A stretch of DNA of 64,000 nt from Winogradskyella sp. (GCA_004211785.1 SHBX01000007.1:1-64000), one strand, 5' to 3'; shown: positions 44,897-53,511, counted from the stretch's first letter. Program-made: numbers and translations. Notes: generated by a model from the sequence alone, not told the origin.

Positions 44897-46249
44897 TTAA
44901 TCTATTTTAACCATTATTTTTCTCGCTCCTAATAAGAGAACTTCATTAAGAGCGGGGTGAACATACATCATATTGGCAAGGTGCCTAATATCATTATCAA
45001 TTTGCATTACTGCAAGGACCTGATGAATCACACTAGAACTTTCTGGACCAATTAGGTGACATCCTAATATTTCGTATGTTTTTGGGTTCACAATAAACTT
45101 AGTGCGTTGGTACTGCAAACGCATAGCGTTAGCCTTAGCACTATTTGTCCAAGGGGTAAGTGTTGTTACATAATCTAAATTTTGAGCTTTAGCTTCCTGT
45201 TCTGTAATTCCAATACTTGCTATTTCAGGTTCAGAAAAGACAGCATGTGGAACGTATTTGTATTCTAATGGCTTTTTTTCATCACCGTAAAAGAGTTTTG
45301 AAAGATAGACAACCTCAAAGCTGGCAATATGCTGCAATGCATACTTGCTTGCTACATCTCCTATAGCGTAAACACCTTTCACATCTGTTTCGCAGAATTC
45401 GTTTCTTTTAATGTATCCGCGTTTGTTAACTGTGATGGATGTGTTTTCCAGCCTCAAATTATCTGTATTAGGTATCCTGCCTGTAGCCTCAATTAATGCT
45501 TCAGAGCTATGGCTTTTCTTCCCTTCTGGTGACTCGTAATCAATAGTAAAAGCATTATCCTTATGGGTTACTTGGGATATTTTAGCATCGAATAATACGT
45601 TTACATTCTTGGTGAATTCCTCTTTAAAGATGGCGCTTATGTCTTCATCCTCTCTATTCAATAATACCGAACCTCTTGACAACAAAGTCGTTTCTACGCC
45701 AATGGCATCAAAGAAATTGGCCAATTCTACGCCTATGAATCCAGCGCCAACAATCGTTACAGACTTTGGGATTCCCTCGTTCAAAGGAAAAATAGTGTCG
45801 CTAGTCCAAGCCTTTTCATGTAACGCCTTTCGTGGTCGTGTACCCGTTGCAACAACAATTTTATCTGCGGTCAAGGTAGTTCCATTTACCTGTACTTCAT
45901 GGTCAGATAAGAATACGCCTTCTCCTTCAAAAAGGGTTACGCCTTCAGGTAATCCTTTTGTAGAATTATCACGCACATTAGATAGAAAATCATTGTTAGT
46001 CTCAAATATTTTTTCAGTATCAATATACTCAATCTTTGAAGAAATGAAGTGTCGTTGAGAATCTTGTATACTTCTCACCGCATGTGCATGCCCAATTAAT
46101 AATTTTGAAGGGATACAACCTCTATTAGGGCACGTTCCTCCGAGAATGGACTTTTCTATTATAGCTACTTTTTCACCTCTCTTCGCTGCACTTAAAGCAA
46201 GGTTTCTTGCTCTTCCTCCTCCAATAATAATTAAATCAAATTTTTTCAT
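44897..46249 (-). CDS. FAD-dependent disulfide reductase (dihydrolipoyl/mycothione reductase-like)
   Basis: Protein of 450 aa of the pyridine nucleotide-disulfide oxidoreductase class I family. Redox pair in GGTCPNRGCIPSK; NADH motif VGAGFIGVELANFF; FAD motif YAIGDVA; C-terminal dimer part with the HPALNEV His-Pro active-site pair. The first FAD motif is altered (GGGRARNLAL instead of GxGxxG). Candidate substrates are dihydrolipoamide or low-molecular-weight thiol disulfides. Four genes here (reductase, Grx-GNAT, TlpA-like, Msr) suggest thiol repair. Confidence 0.88.
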   Translation of the reverse strand: MKKFDLIIIGGGRARNLALSAAKRGEKVAIIEKSILGGTCPNRGCIPSKLLIGHAHAVRSIQDSQRHFISSKIEYIDTEKIFETNNDFLSNVRDNSTKGLPEGVTLFEGEGVFLSDHEVQVNGTTLTADKIVVATGTRPRKALHEKAWTSDTIFPLNEGIPKSVTIVGAGFIGVELANFFDAIGVETTLLSRGSVLLNREDEDISAIFKEEFTKNVNVLFDAKISQVTHKDNAFTIDYESPEGKKSHSSEALIEATGRIPNTDNLRLENTSITVNKRGYIKRNEFCETDVKGVYAIGDVASKYALQHIASFEVVYLSKLFYGDEKKPLEYKYVPHAVFSEPEIASIGITEQEAKAQNLDYVTTLTPWTNSAKANAMRLQYQRTKFIVNPKTYEILGCHLIGPESSSVIHQVLAVMQIDNDIRHLANMMYVHPALNEVLLLGARKIMVKID

Positions 46250-46266
46250 GTTTTTCTCTCTAATTG

Positions 46267-46797
46267 TTATTGTATTATTTTACTCCATTTATCGCTACGT
46301 CTTGCAATCATTTTAATGTAGCTACAAATAGCAATAGCTTTATAACCTTCATTAGTCAATTGTTCAAACGTTTTTTCAACTAACACCTTCCCAATTCCTT
46401 TACCTCTTAAGTTATATGGAACTTCAGAATGATTAAGATACATTTTACCGTTACTTATACTATAATCCACTTTTCCTAATTCTCCATTGATATCTAATAT
46501 AAAACGTTTGTTTGTTTTGTCATGTACTATGTCCAATCTGCTTGGTATTAATTTGTTCAACCACTTTTCTATGTCTTCTTTATACGGGTTTCTTAACTTC
46601 TTTTTGCCAATAGTAATTGTTGGAAAATTAAGCTTCCGGTTTTCATAAAGTCCACGCAGCTCTTCAGCATAGTCTTTATTTACTTCTACATCCAAAAATT
46701 CCCAAGGCAAACTTGTCTTGTCTAAAATCAATTTGTAATAATTGGTTTTATGGCATCCTTCTGCACCGTATAATTTTATTTTTGGAATTGTGTGCAT
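46267..46797 (-). CDS. glutaredoxin-GNAT fusion
   Basis: Protein of 176 aa. Residues about 6-85 have a glutaredoxin fold (KLYGAEGCHKTNYYKLILD, FPTITIGKK) with a single-Cys CHKT site instead of CPxC. Residues about 90-176 form an N-acetyltransferase of the small GNAT/YjdJ type (VPYNLRGKGIGKVLVEKTFEQLTNEGYKAI, acetyl-CoA loop RGKGIG). An unusual pairing, possibly acetylating a redox-sensitive target. The start shares one base with the TlpA-like stop (TAATG), indicating coupling. Confidence 0.82.
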   Translation of the reverse strand: MHTIPKIKLYGAEGCHKTNYYKLILDKTSLPWEFLDVEVNKDYAEELRGLYENRKLNFPTITIGKKKLRNPYKEDIEKWLNKLIPSRLDIVHDKTNKRFILDINGELGKVDYSISNGKMYLNHSEVPYNLRGKGIGKVLVEKTFEQLTNEGYKAIAICSYIKMIARRSDKWSKIIQ

Positions 46798-47294
46798 TAC
46801 TTTATTTGACTTAAAAATTCGATTGCAGCATCTACATTGAGATGAAAATCTGCATATACTAGATTGTTTTGTTTATTTATAAAAATAAACCAAGGCGTCC
46901 CCCTTGTTTTATAATTAACCATAACATTTGAGCGAGACTTTCCGTCATCACCGGCGTCGTGACCAAAAGGTATTTTCAGATTATACTTCTTCTGTGTTTC
47001 TACCATTTTATCATAGGTATTAGCGTCATATCCTTCAAAAACTGTTTGTACTGCTAAAAATATAATTTTGTCATTATTGTCAAGTGCGCTTACCATTTTC
47101 TGTAAGCTTGGCAATCCAACACTATGGCATCCTGGGCACCAGCTCTGGAAACAGTAAAGCACTTTAAACTTTCCTGTGTAGTCCGCAAGTTTTATTTGGT
47201 CAATTTTGTTCCCGTTGGCATCAATCCAATCTTTTACATTAAACTCTGGCGCTTTAAATTTTTTTTCTTCTCCCTCTAAAATACCTTTACTCAT
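46797..47294 (-). CDS. TlpA-like thioredoxin-fold protein
   Basis: Protein of 165 aa with the active site SWCPGCHSVG (about 52-61) and cis-Pro segment RGTPWFIFIN. No clear signal peptide, so cytoplasmic. A DFHLNVDAAIEFLSQIK tail resembles the second TlpA gene at 17.2 kb; the two are related paralogues, each in a different redox cluster. Likely reduces disulfides or acts as a peroxiredoxin-type reductant. Upstream lies the msrB-msrA terminator. Confidence 0.85.
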   Translation of the reverse strand: MSKGILEGEEKKFKAPEFNVKDWIDANGNKIDQIKLADYTGKFKVLYCFQSWCPGCHSVGLPSLQKMVSALDNNDKIIFLAVQTVFEGYDANTYDKMVETQKKYNLKIPFGHDAGDDGKSRSNVMVNYKTRGTPWFIFINKQNNLVYADFHLNVDAAIEFLSQIK

Positions 47295-47341
47295 ATGGTT
47301 TTCATTTTTGAGTTGCTCTTATATTTATTAAAATTAAAAAC

Positions 47342-47367
47342 AAAAGGAGTGCTTAGGCACTCCTTTT
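47342..47367 (-). terminator. terminator of the msrB-msrA operon
   Basis: Perfect 11-bp stem AAAAGGAGTGC (47342-47352) with GCACTCCTTTT (47357-47367) around a TTAG loop. T-rich on both strands, so it may work in both directions, but only the minus-strand operon ends here. Confidence 0.8.
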
Positions 47368-47403
47368 ATCGCTATTAATCCACAAATAAAAAGAGCTGCT
47401 TCT

Positions 47404-47952
47404 CTAATTTGCAGCTTTAAGTTTCTCGCCGTGCATTTTTCTCAATTTAGCGAGTTTAGGTTCTATAATTGTCTTACAATAACTCGCCCCTTTATTTCTA
47501 TTGTAATAATCCTGATGCTGTTTTTCAGCAGGATGAAAAATTTGAGCAAGACTGATTTCTGTAGTAATAGGCTCTTTAAAATATGGCTCAAGCTGTTTCA
47601 CCATTTCCTTTGCTATTTCTTTTTGTTCTACAGAATGGAAAAAAATTATTGAGCGGTATTGAGAACCATATCCGGCTCTCTTTACATTATCTGATGTGGG
47701 GTTATGACTTGTCATAAAAACGAATAGCAAATCTTCATACGCAACAACATCTGGATTAAAGTTCACTTGCACTGCTTCTGCATGTCCTGTAAGACCTGAA
47801 CAGACCTCTTTATATGTAGGCACTCCTGGCACTATTCCGCCAGAATAACCTGAAGTAACTTTCTCGACACCTTCTAGTTGTAAAAAAACAGCTTCGAGGC
47901 ACCAAAAGCATCCAGCTCCAACAGTCAGAGTCTCTGTCTTATTCTTAGCCAT
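47404..47952 (-). CDS. msrA: peptide-methionine (S)-S-oxide reductase MsrA
   Basis: Protein of 182 aa with the canonical GAGCFWCLEAVF site (Cys15, Cys18), SGYSGGIVPGVPTYKEVC, GHAEAVQVNF, HNPTSDNVKRAGYGSQYRS and a C-terminal HQDYYNRN...YCKTIIEPKL containing the resolving Cys. Closest to a standard MsrA; partner of the msrB gene 8 bp upstream. Repairs methionine-S-sulfoxide. Confidence 0.96.
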   Translation of the reverse strand: MAKNKTETLTVGAGCFWCLEAVFLQLEGVEKVTSGYSGGIVPGVPTYKEVCSGLTGHAEAVQVNFNPDVVAYEDLLFVFMTSHNPTSDNVKRAGYGSQYRSIIFFHSVEQKEIAKEMVKQLEPYFKEPITTEISLAQIFHPAEKQHQDYYNRNKGASYCKTIIEPKLAKLRKMHGEKLKAAN

Positions 47953-47959
47953 CGCTAGA

Positions 47960-48415
47960 TTATTCCGTTCCTTCAGCCTGAAGAACCATTGCTCCAGAGT
48001 TTATACAATACCTTAACCCACTAGGCTCAGGCCCATCAGGAAAAACGTGCCCCTGATGCGCGTCGCAAGTATTGCACTGTACTTCTACACGAACCATCCC
48101 ATAAGAAGCATCTCTTATGTACTTGATAGCATTCTCTTTTATTGGCTGAGAAAAACTTGGCCAACCCGTTCCTGAATTAAATTTAATTGTTGAGTCAAAC
48201 AATGGCGTATTACAACAAACGCAATTATACTTCCCTGCGTCATATCGACTACACAAGGCTCCTGAATGAGGAACTTCTGTTCCAGCTTTTCTAGTAATCC
48301 TGAATTGCTCTGGGGTCAAGACAGATTTCCATTCTTCTTCTGTTTTTTCAATTCTTTGGTCAGGCGCTGGATTCCCATTTACCGAAAAGTTAATAACATC
48401 TTTCCAAGTTAACAT
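47960..48415 (-). CDS. msrB: peptide-methionine (R)-S-oxide reductase MsrB
   Basis: Protein of 151 aa. Zinc is held by CVCC (Cys65, Cys68) and CNTC (Cys114, Cys117). Catalytic Cys137 lies in LRYCINSGAM; SGTGWPSF and GHVFPDGPEPSG are canonical. Reduces methionine-R-sulfoxide, complementing MsrA. First gene of an msrB-msrA operon. A -7 box TATTTTTG lies 28 bp upstream of the ATG. Confidence 0.96.
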   Translation of the reverse strand: MLTWKDVINFSVNGNPAPDQRIEKTEEEWKSVLTPEQFRITRKAGTEVPHSGALCSRYDAGKYNCVCCNTPLFDSTIKFNSGTGWPSFSQPIKENAIKYIRDASYGMVRVEVQCNTCDAHQGHVFPDGPEPSGLRYCINSGAMVLQAEGTE

Positions 48416-48442
48416 AGCACTAATTTAAATTTTATTACTATG

Positions 48443-48450
48443 CAAAAATA
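48443..48450 (-). promoter_or_regulatory. -7 promoter box of msrB-msrA
   Basis: Minus strand TATTTTTG, an exact TAnnTTTG match ending 28 bp from the ATG. A GTTACA (48472-48477) / TGTAAC (48488-48493) inverted repeat lies just upstream and could be the target of the adjacent AraC protein. Confidence 0.55.
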
Positions 48451-48598
48451 TATCTCTTTAAGTTTCTATGAGTTACATATTTTTCCTTGTAACATATACA
48501 TTTACCTCACGTTCTATTAATATTTTTATTCCAGCTAGGATATTTTACTTTCTCAAGCTATAGCTAAAAAAATAATTTAGAAATGATTAATTCTTATC

Positions 48599-49435
48599 TC
48601 AATTAGAGTTATCAATCTTGTATTGCATCGGTGATTTGCCCGTATGCTTTTTGAAAAATTTTGAAAAGTGAGATGCTTCATTAAAGCCTAGAGAATAAGC
48701 AATTTCGCTCATGCTTTTATCTGAAAACCTAATGAGTCTTTCTCCTTCTAAACAAATACGATTACTGATAACTTTTAATGGTGATTTATTATAATACCTC
48801 AAAAAAACATTTGATAAGGATTTTGGTGATATATTCAAAATATCTGCATATTCAGAAACTTTATGCTTTTCTCTAAAATGATGCTCCACTAATAAATTAA
48901 ACTTTCTAATAATATCAAGTTTCCCTTGAGGCATATCTTCTTTAGGAAGTATTTTGCGTGCTATTCTAACAGATTTAATTAAAAGACGCTTTAATAGCAC
49001 CATAAGCATCTCCCCCTGAATATGGTCAACAGTTTCAAACTCTTCTACAAAGAAATCGCATAGTAAATTAAAGCTCATTTCTTCCTCTGGAGTTAATCCA
49101 ACTATAACAGGCATTGAAGACCCAAGAAATAAAAATCCATTACAAGAAACCTCAGCATCATGGTCTCTAATACAATAGAAAGCACGGTTAAACGAGTAAA
49201 TAATGATTTTAGCATTCTCTACTTCTAAATCTAAATCGTTTAATGGAGTCACGAATAATAGCTGTCCTCTTTTTAAAAACATTCTACAGCCATCTACACC
49301 TAAAGTTATTTCATCGTCTTTAGCCCAAATAATTTTGTAGCAGGATTTGTTTATGCTACCAGCATTGAATCTCATTTCTGAGGCGTCAATAAGACTGAAT
49401 TCACTTTCGTAGTTGTCTTTATAATAGTATTCCAT
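48599..49435 (-). CDS. AraC-family transcriptional regulator
   Basis: Protein of 278 aa. C-terminal double helix-turn-helix: KVSEYADILNISPKSLSNVFLRYYNK and MSEIAYSLGFNEASHFSKFFKK, ending with the KSPMQYK motif. The N-terminal ~150 residues are a cupin-like sensor with few Cys (one CxxxD...CNGF stretch). It lies upstream of msrB-msrA on the same strand, with a GTTACA/TGTAAC repeat between them, so control of Msr genes is a fair inference. Confidence 0.92.
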   Translation of the reverse strand: MEYYYKDNYESEFSLIDASEMRFNAGSINKSCYKIIWAKDDEITLGVDGCRMFLKRGQLLFVTPLNDLDLEVENAKIIIYSFNRAFYCIRDHDAEVSCNGFLFLGSSMPVIVGLTPEEEMSFNLLCDFFVEEFETVDHIQGEMLMVLLKRLLIKSVRIARKILPKEDMPQGKLDIIRKFNLLVEHHFREKHKVSEYADILNISPKSLSNVFLRYYNKSPLKVISNRICLEGERLIRFSDKSMSEIAYSLGFNEASHFSKFFKKHTGKSPMQYKIDNSN

Positions 49436-49641
49436 TTTTCGTTAAAAGCTATTTATTGATTTGGAACAATTGTAATGTTAAGATAAGCAAATAATGCTAA
49501 AAATAACTTTTAAAAATGAATAACCAGTGAAATATATTTTGTTTAGAGTCAAGTTTTCAAGACATTAGAAAATTACCCCCAATTATTTCTAAAAACAAGT
49601 GAATCTTATTTACTTATTACTGAACTAAACAATAATGCAGT

Positions 49642-50352
49642 TTAATTCTTTTTCAAAGTATCGCAAGGCTTAACCCTTGAATCAATTATAGTTGGTGTTA
49701 TAGGGTCTGTATAAACACCTTCAAAAATTGGATGCTCACCATCCGATTTAAAAAAATCTATTTTATTATTATGTCTTGTGTAATGAATTACTGGTTCACC
49801 ATCAATAAAGAATATTGAGTCTTTACAAACATCAACTTTTATAAATTCCATTAATACAACTTCATCTAATTTTCTCTCATTGTCCAAACCAGAACATCTT
49901 ATCTTTTCATAATGGTCATCTACCCATATCATACAATTCTTTTTGTAATACTTTAAGATAAATAATACAGCTATTATCAATAATATTAGGCAACTAACTA
50001 TAGCAATTCTTTTTATTTTCCAAAGCTTTTTTTCTAATTCAATATTCGCTTTTATTATAGAGATCTTATCCTGTTTACTATTTAGGCCAGAACAAAAAGC
50101 TATAAAGTTATTAGAACCTAAATATTTACTTAATGCATCTAAATTATATTCATATGGTATCCTTTTTCTTCTACTCTTATTTAATACATAAGAGTTGTAA
50201 TAACGTGTTAAGGTTCTTTCATTTATACTAACGATAGATTCCAGAAATTGAGACAGCCCATAAGCTGTATTTTTTTTTGATTCCTCTTTAGCTTTATTGA
50301 ACACGAGCAACATTAGTCCTCTAATTTGCTCTTCTTTACTTATTTCCTCCAT
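49642..50352 (-). CDS. membrane protein with N-terminal helical (HTH-like) domain
   Basis: Protein of 236 aa. Residues about 1-90 are cytoplasmic and helical (SQFLESIVSINERTLTRYYNSYV, DALSKYLGSNNF), a domain seen in some flavobacterial one-span regulators. One membrane helix about 113-132 follows (IAIVSCLILLIIAVLFILKYYKK). The remaining ~100 residues are outside and beta-like (CMIWVDDHYEKIRCS). Divergent from the kinase locus; the two share the 340-bp promoter region. Function unknown; a sensor for the same pathway is possible. Confidence 0.65.
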   Translation of the reverse strand: MEEISKEEQIRGLMLLVFNKAKEESKKNTAYGLSQFLESIVSINERTLTRYYNSYVLNKSRRKRIPYEYNLDALSKYLGSNNFIAFCSGLNSKQDKISIIKANIELEKKLWKIKRIAIVSCLILLIIAVLFILKYYKKNCMIWVDDHYEKIRCSGLDNERKLDEVVLMEFIKVDVCKDSIFFIDGEPVIHYTRHNNKIDFFKSDGEHPIFEGVYTDPITPTIIDSRVKPCDTLKKN

Positions 50353-50692
50353 ATAAATTAAGGTTAGTTAAAATTCTGAAAATCAAATATTTAAAAATAA
50401 AAAAATAGATGTCTAAAAGATGTCACTAGTCTGTCAATAATAATTTTTCAATTCTTCATTTAATTCGCTTCATAATCAATTCTAGTTATGCATTGCTAAC
50501 ATAACTAAAGTACAAAATTGATTACTACGGAATACCGTAAAGTAATACTTAATAGTTGGCTTGGGAGGCTTCTATCAAGTTTTACTCTACACCTTCTTAC
50601 TTCCCAAAAGAAACGAATGTATAACCCAAAAGGGTTGCACAAAACTTATCTGAAGAACTTCGGACAGCAACCTTTTTACAATTTTTTAAATC
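50353..50692. promoter_or_regulatory. divergent promoter region with an inverted-repeat operator
   Basis: 340 bp between the membrane protein and the mini-lipoprotein. It contains TACGGAATACCGTA (50526-50539), a relative of the sites before the DUF1508 gene and the 39-aa gene. On the minus strand, TATGTTAG (50503-50496), one base off the TAnnTTTG box, lies at the same 29.5-bp centre-to-box distance as in those promoters. No clear plus-strand -7 box was found. Confidence 0.55.
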
Positions 50693-50866
50693 ATGAAAAA
50701 AGTAATATATCTTTTTGCAATGCTTTTTATTGCAATGAATTTTAGCTCGTGTAATCCCGAAAGTTTAGTGGATGAAGTAGAACATCAAGCCTGTTGTGAT
50801 GAAAATGGGGAAATTGACCCACCACCTCCACCACCAAACGACCCAGATATCGGTAATGGAGGGTAA
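50693..50866 (+). CDS. 57-aa proline-rich lipoprotein
   Basis: Lipoprotein signal MKKVIYLFAMLFIAMNFSSC with the lipidated Cys at 20, then a mature region of 37 residues: NPESLVDEVEHQACCDENGE followed by six consecutive prolines and NDPDIGNGG. It has no catalytic motif. A Cys-Cys pair (34-35) could form a disulfide or hold a metal. It lies 27 bp upstream of a sensor kinase with a periplasmic TPR domain, so it may be the kinase's ligand or accessory. Confident as a gene because the lipobox, start and stop are clean. Confidence 0.75.
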   Translation: MKKVIYLFAMLFIAMNFSSCNPESLVDEVEHQACCDENGEIDPPPPPPNDPDIGNGG

Positions 50867-50887
50867 TAATTAAATTGTTACTAATTT

Positions 50888-50928
50888 AGAGGAATGAAAC
50901 CAATCAAAATTTCATTCCTCTTTTTTTT
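50888..50928 (+). promoter_or_regulatory. terminator hairpin containing the kinase start codon (attenuator)
   Basis: Perfect 12-bp stem: AGAGGAATGAAA (50888-50899) and TTTCATTCCTCT (50910-50921), loop of 10, followed by TTTTTTT (50922-50928). The left arm contains the AGAGGA ribosome site and the kinase ATG (50894-50896). It can act as intrinsic terminator for the mini-lipoprotein transcript and, when folded, hide the kinase start. A translating ribosome would melt it, so kinase expression may require initiation to outcompete folding. Confidence 0.7.
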
Positions 50929-52549
50929 AATCTTTCTTTTTTGTTTTAACTTCAAAAGTGAATCTCAAAACAAATCAGATAGCACAAATTATTATATCAA
51001 ATTAATTAATAACCCTAAAACTGATAGTGACTTAATAGATGCTACTTTATATCTTCAAAAAGCAAATAAAAATAATTCTCCAGATAGACAAGTATATAAT
51101 CTTATTTATATAGCTCGTGCTCAAAGAAAAATGGGACTAATTTTTGAAGGTGAAGATACTGCGGTCAAAGCATTAAAGTTGTTGGATAAAACAGAAGGTA
51201 ATTATGATGAATATAAAGTCACTATATATAATTTTTTAGGCATTTTATACTATGAATATGAGGATTATCAATCTTCATCAAGATATTATAATCAAAGTTT
51301 AGAACTAAATAAAAACTCAAAGAGTAAATCAACAACAATAAATAATATTGGTAATAATTACAAAAAACTTAACGACTATAAATCTGCGATTTCATTTTAT
51401 AAAAAATCTCTTGAAATAAGTTTAAATTATGATAATAAAAAGGATATAGCAAGGGCATTGGACAACCTCGGTAGTGCTCAATTAAAAATTTCTGACACTA
51501 ATGCTTTAAAAAATCTTCAAGAAGCACTTAATATAAGAAAAGAACTAAATTATCAATCAGGAATTATTACAAGCTATTTACATTTAGGTGAATATTATAA
51601 GAGTATAAATGATAAAGAAAAAGCATTAGAATATGCAAATGAAGCATTAATAATTGCTGACTCTAATAAAAACAAAGAATATAAAAAAGCTGCCTTAACT
51701 TTTTATACTAATTTAAGTAGTGATAAAAGAGTTTTAGAATTGAATAAATTAAATAAGGAAATTGAAAAAGATAGTAAGCTACAAAGTAATAAATATGCCA
51801 GTAAAAGGTATAGTCTCGACTTAGCTAATGAAGAAATTAATCAAATGACTCTCAATAATGAAAAACAGAAAGTAAAAACAACCTTTGCACTACTAATAAC
51901 CTTATTTATTGTCATTTTATCACTATTCATATTCTTCCTCCTAAAATCTAGGCATAAAAAGGATAAAATAAAGCAAGTATATCTCAAAGAAACTGAAATA
52001 TCAAAAAAAGTTCATGATGAACTCGCAAACGATATGTCTGATCTTATGAATTTTGTAGAAAACGACATCGAAGTTTCTCAACATAAAAAATCAACATTGT
52101 TAGACAATATCGAGGATATTTATATACGCACTAGAGATATTTCTACTGAAACAGGAAACATAGATTTAGCTAATTTTTCAGATAGCATTAAACACCTTTT
52201 GATGCAACATAACAAGCCAGAAACTAAAGTAGTAACCAATGATATAAATGCGATAAACTGGCAGAGCTTAGAAGAGCACAAAAAAGTAGTAATATACCGA
52301 TGCTTACAAGAGTTACTAGTCAACATGAAAAAGCATAGTAAGGCCAAAGTCGTTAGTATTGTATTTAAAAATCATAACAAGAAAAAAGAGATTCGCTATG
52401 TCGATGATGGTCTAGGCTTCTCTATTGATGAAACTAAGCTCAATGGTTTATCAAATGTGGAATCCCGTATTAATGGCATCGGTGGAAGTTTTAACTTCAC
52501 AACTTCAAAAGGAAATGGTTTTAAAGCCACTTTAGAATTTAATAGTTAA
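50894..52549 (+). CDS. TPR sensor histidine kinase
   Basis: Protein of 551 aa. Signal peptide (ISFLFFLIFLFCFNFKSES), periplasmic tetratricopeptide repeats about 60-290 (for example INNIGNNYKKLNDYKSAISF), one membrane helix about 326-348, then a DHp-like helix with the candidate phospho-His in KKVHDELANDMSDL. The HATPase domain has N-box ELLVNMKKHSKA, G1 DDGLGF and G2 GLSNVESRI. NarL/LytS-like kinase type. It signals to the response regulator 9 bp downstream. Its start codon is inside a terminator-like hairpin. Confidence 0.9.
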   Translation: MKPIKISFLFFLIFLFCFNFKSESQNKSDSTNYYIKLINNPKTDSDLIDATLYLQKANKNNSPDRQVYNLIYIARAQRKMGLIFEGEDTAVKALKLLDKTEGNYDEYKVTIYNFLGILYYEYEDYQSSSRYYNQSLELNKNSKSKSTTINNIGNNYKKLNDYKSAISFYKKSLEISLNYDNKKDIARALDNLGSAQLKISDTNALKNLQEALNIRKELNYQSGIITSYLHLGEYYKSINDKEKALEYANEALIIADSNKNKEYKKAALTFYTNLSSDKRVLELNKLNKEIEKDSKLQSNKYASKRYSLDLANEEINQMTLNNEKQKVKTTFALLITLFIVILSLFIFFLLKSRHKKDKIKQVYLKETEISKKVHDELANDMSDLMNFVENDIEVSQHKKSTLLDNIEDIYIRTRDISTETGNIDLANFSDSIKHLLMQHNKPETKVVTNDINAINWQSLEEHKKVVIYRCLQELLVNMKKHSKAKVVSIVFKNHNKKKEIRYVDDGLGFSIDETKLNGLSNVESRINGIGGSFNFTTSKGNGFKATLEFNS

Positions 52550-52558
52550 ATACTTATT

Positions 52559-53227
52559 ATGTTTCAAAATATTTTAATTGCTGAAGATCAGAATACCATC
52601 AATAAAGGTGTAGAGCGTACATTAAATGAACTAGATATCCCAAATATAGTTACTGCTCAATATTGTGATGATGCACTTCTTAAGCTAAAAGCTGCATTGC
52701 AAGTCAATCAACCTTTTAACCTTTTAATTACAGATTTATCGTTTAAAGCCGATCATAGAGAGAGAACATTGACTTCTGGCGAAGCCTTAATAAAAGCTGT
52801 GAAGACTATTCAACCTAATTTAAAAATTATTGTGTTTTCAGTAGAACATCGCATAGGTAAAATAAAAAGTCTTATTGACACTTACGATATTAATGCTTAT
52901 GTTGAAAAAGGACGTGAAGAATCCATAGAGTTAAAAAAAGCAATACATACAATTCTTAAAGACGAAATGTATTGTTCTCATAGCATTGAGCAATTACTTC
53001 GTAATGTTGATGACATTTCTCAAACAGATCAATATGATGAATTGCTATTACAACTTCTAGCTAAGGGTCTTAAGAGAGAGCAGATTGCCAACTACTTCAA
53101 AGAAAAAGATTATCCAGCACGTAGCCTCAGCAGTATCGAAAAGCGTATCAATAAACTAAAAGTACTTTTTGACGCGCATACTTCCGAACAGCTTGTTGCT
53201 ATTGCTATTGATAGAGGTCTAATCTAA
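52559..53227 (+). CDS. response regulator with atypical LuxR-like output
   Basis: Protein of 222 aa. Receiver domain about 1-125 with acidic E9 D10, phospho-acceptor Asp59 in LLITDLSF and Lys in VEKGREES. The C-terminal ~75 residues hold a helix-turn-helix (LAKGLKREQIANYFK, SLSSIEKRINKLKVLF), shorter and shifted compared with NarL-type outputs. It probably binds the inverted repeats found at the kinase, DUF1508 and 39-aa promoters; this is inferred from their geometry. Cognate partner of the upstream kinase. Confidence 0.88.
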   Translation: MFQNILIAEDQNTINKGVERTLNELDIPNIVTAQYCDDALLKLKAALQVNQPFNLLITDLSFKADHRERTLTSGEALIKAVKTIQPNLKIIVFSVEHRIGKIKSLIDTYDINAYVEKGREESIELKKAIHTILKDEMYCSHSIEQLLRNVDDISQTDQYDELLLQLLAKGLKREQIANYFKEKDYPARSLSSIEKRINKLKVLFDAHTSEQLVAIAIDRGLI

Positions 53228-53256
53228 TAATTTATTTTACAACTATTTTATTGTGC

Positions 53257-53300
53257 TATGGTATTCCGTAAGGAATACCTCTCTAACTGTTTTAGGTTTG
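53257..53300 (+). promoter_or_regulatory. operator and -7 box before the DUF1508 gene
   Basis: TATGGTATTCCGTA (53257-53270) lies within GGTATTCC-GTAA-GGAATACC, a perfect 8-bp inverted repeat (53260-53279). The -7 box TAGGTTTG starts at 53293, exactly 29.5 bp from the core centre, and the ATG follows 28 bp after the box. Same geometry as the next promoter. Confidence 0.75.
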
Positions 53301-53328
53301 AGCTTTATTAATCTTAAAACCTAGAATC

Positions 53329-53511
53329 ATGGGACAAGCAAAATTTACTATTAAGAAAAGAAGCAATGGAGAATATATGTTCAATTTAAAAGCTGGCAAT
53401 GGTGAGACAATTGCGACAAGTGAGGGATATACTACTAAGCAAGGATGTAAAAACGGAATTCAATCTGTGAAAGATAATGCGCCAGATGCAGAAATTGAAG
53501 ACTTGACCTAA
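53329..53511 (+). CDS. DUF1508 (YegP-like) protein
   Basis: Protein of 60 aa: AKFTIKKRSNGEYMFNLKAGNGETIATSEGYTTKQGCKNGIQSVKDNA. Matches DUF1508, a two-repeat beta fold where usually two copies are present; here only one repeat fits. E. coli YegP is of unknown role. Under control of the inverted-repeat promoter immediately upstream, so probably a target of the response regulator. Confidence 0.85.
   Translation: MGQAKFTIKKRSNGEYMFNLKAGNGETIATSEGYTTKQGCKNGIQSVKDNAPDAEIEDLT

Noticed and set aside
50518-50745. 75-aa plus-strand ORF
   Set aside because: It overlaps the operator region and is out of frame with the clear mini-lipoprotein start at 50693.
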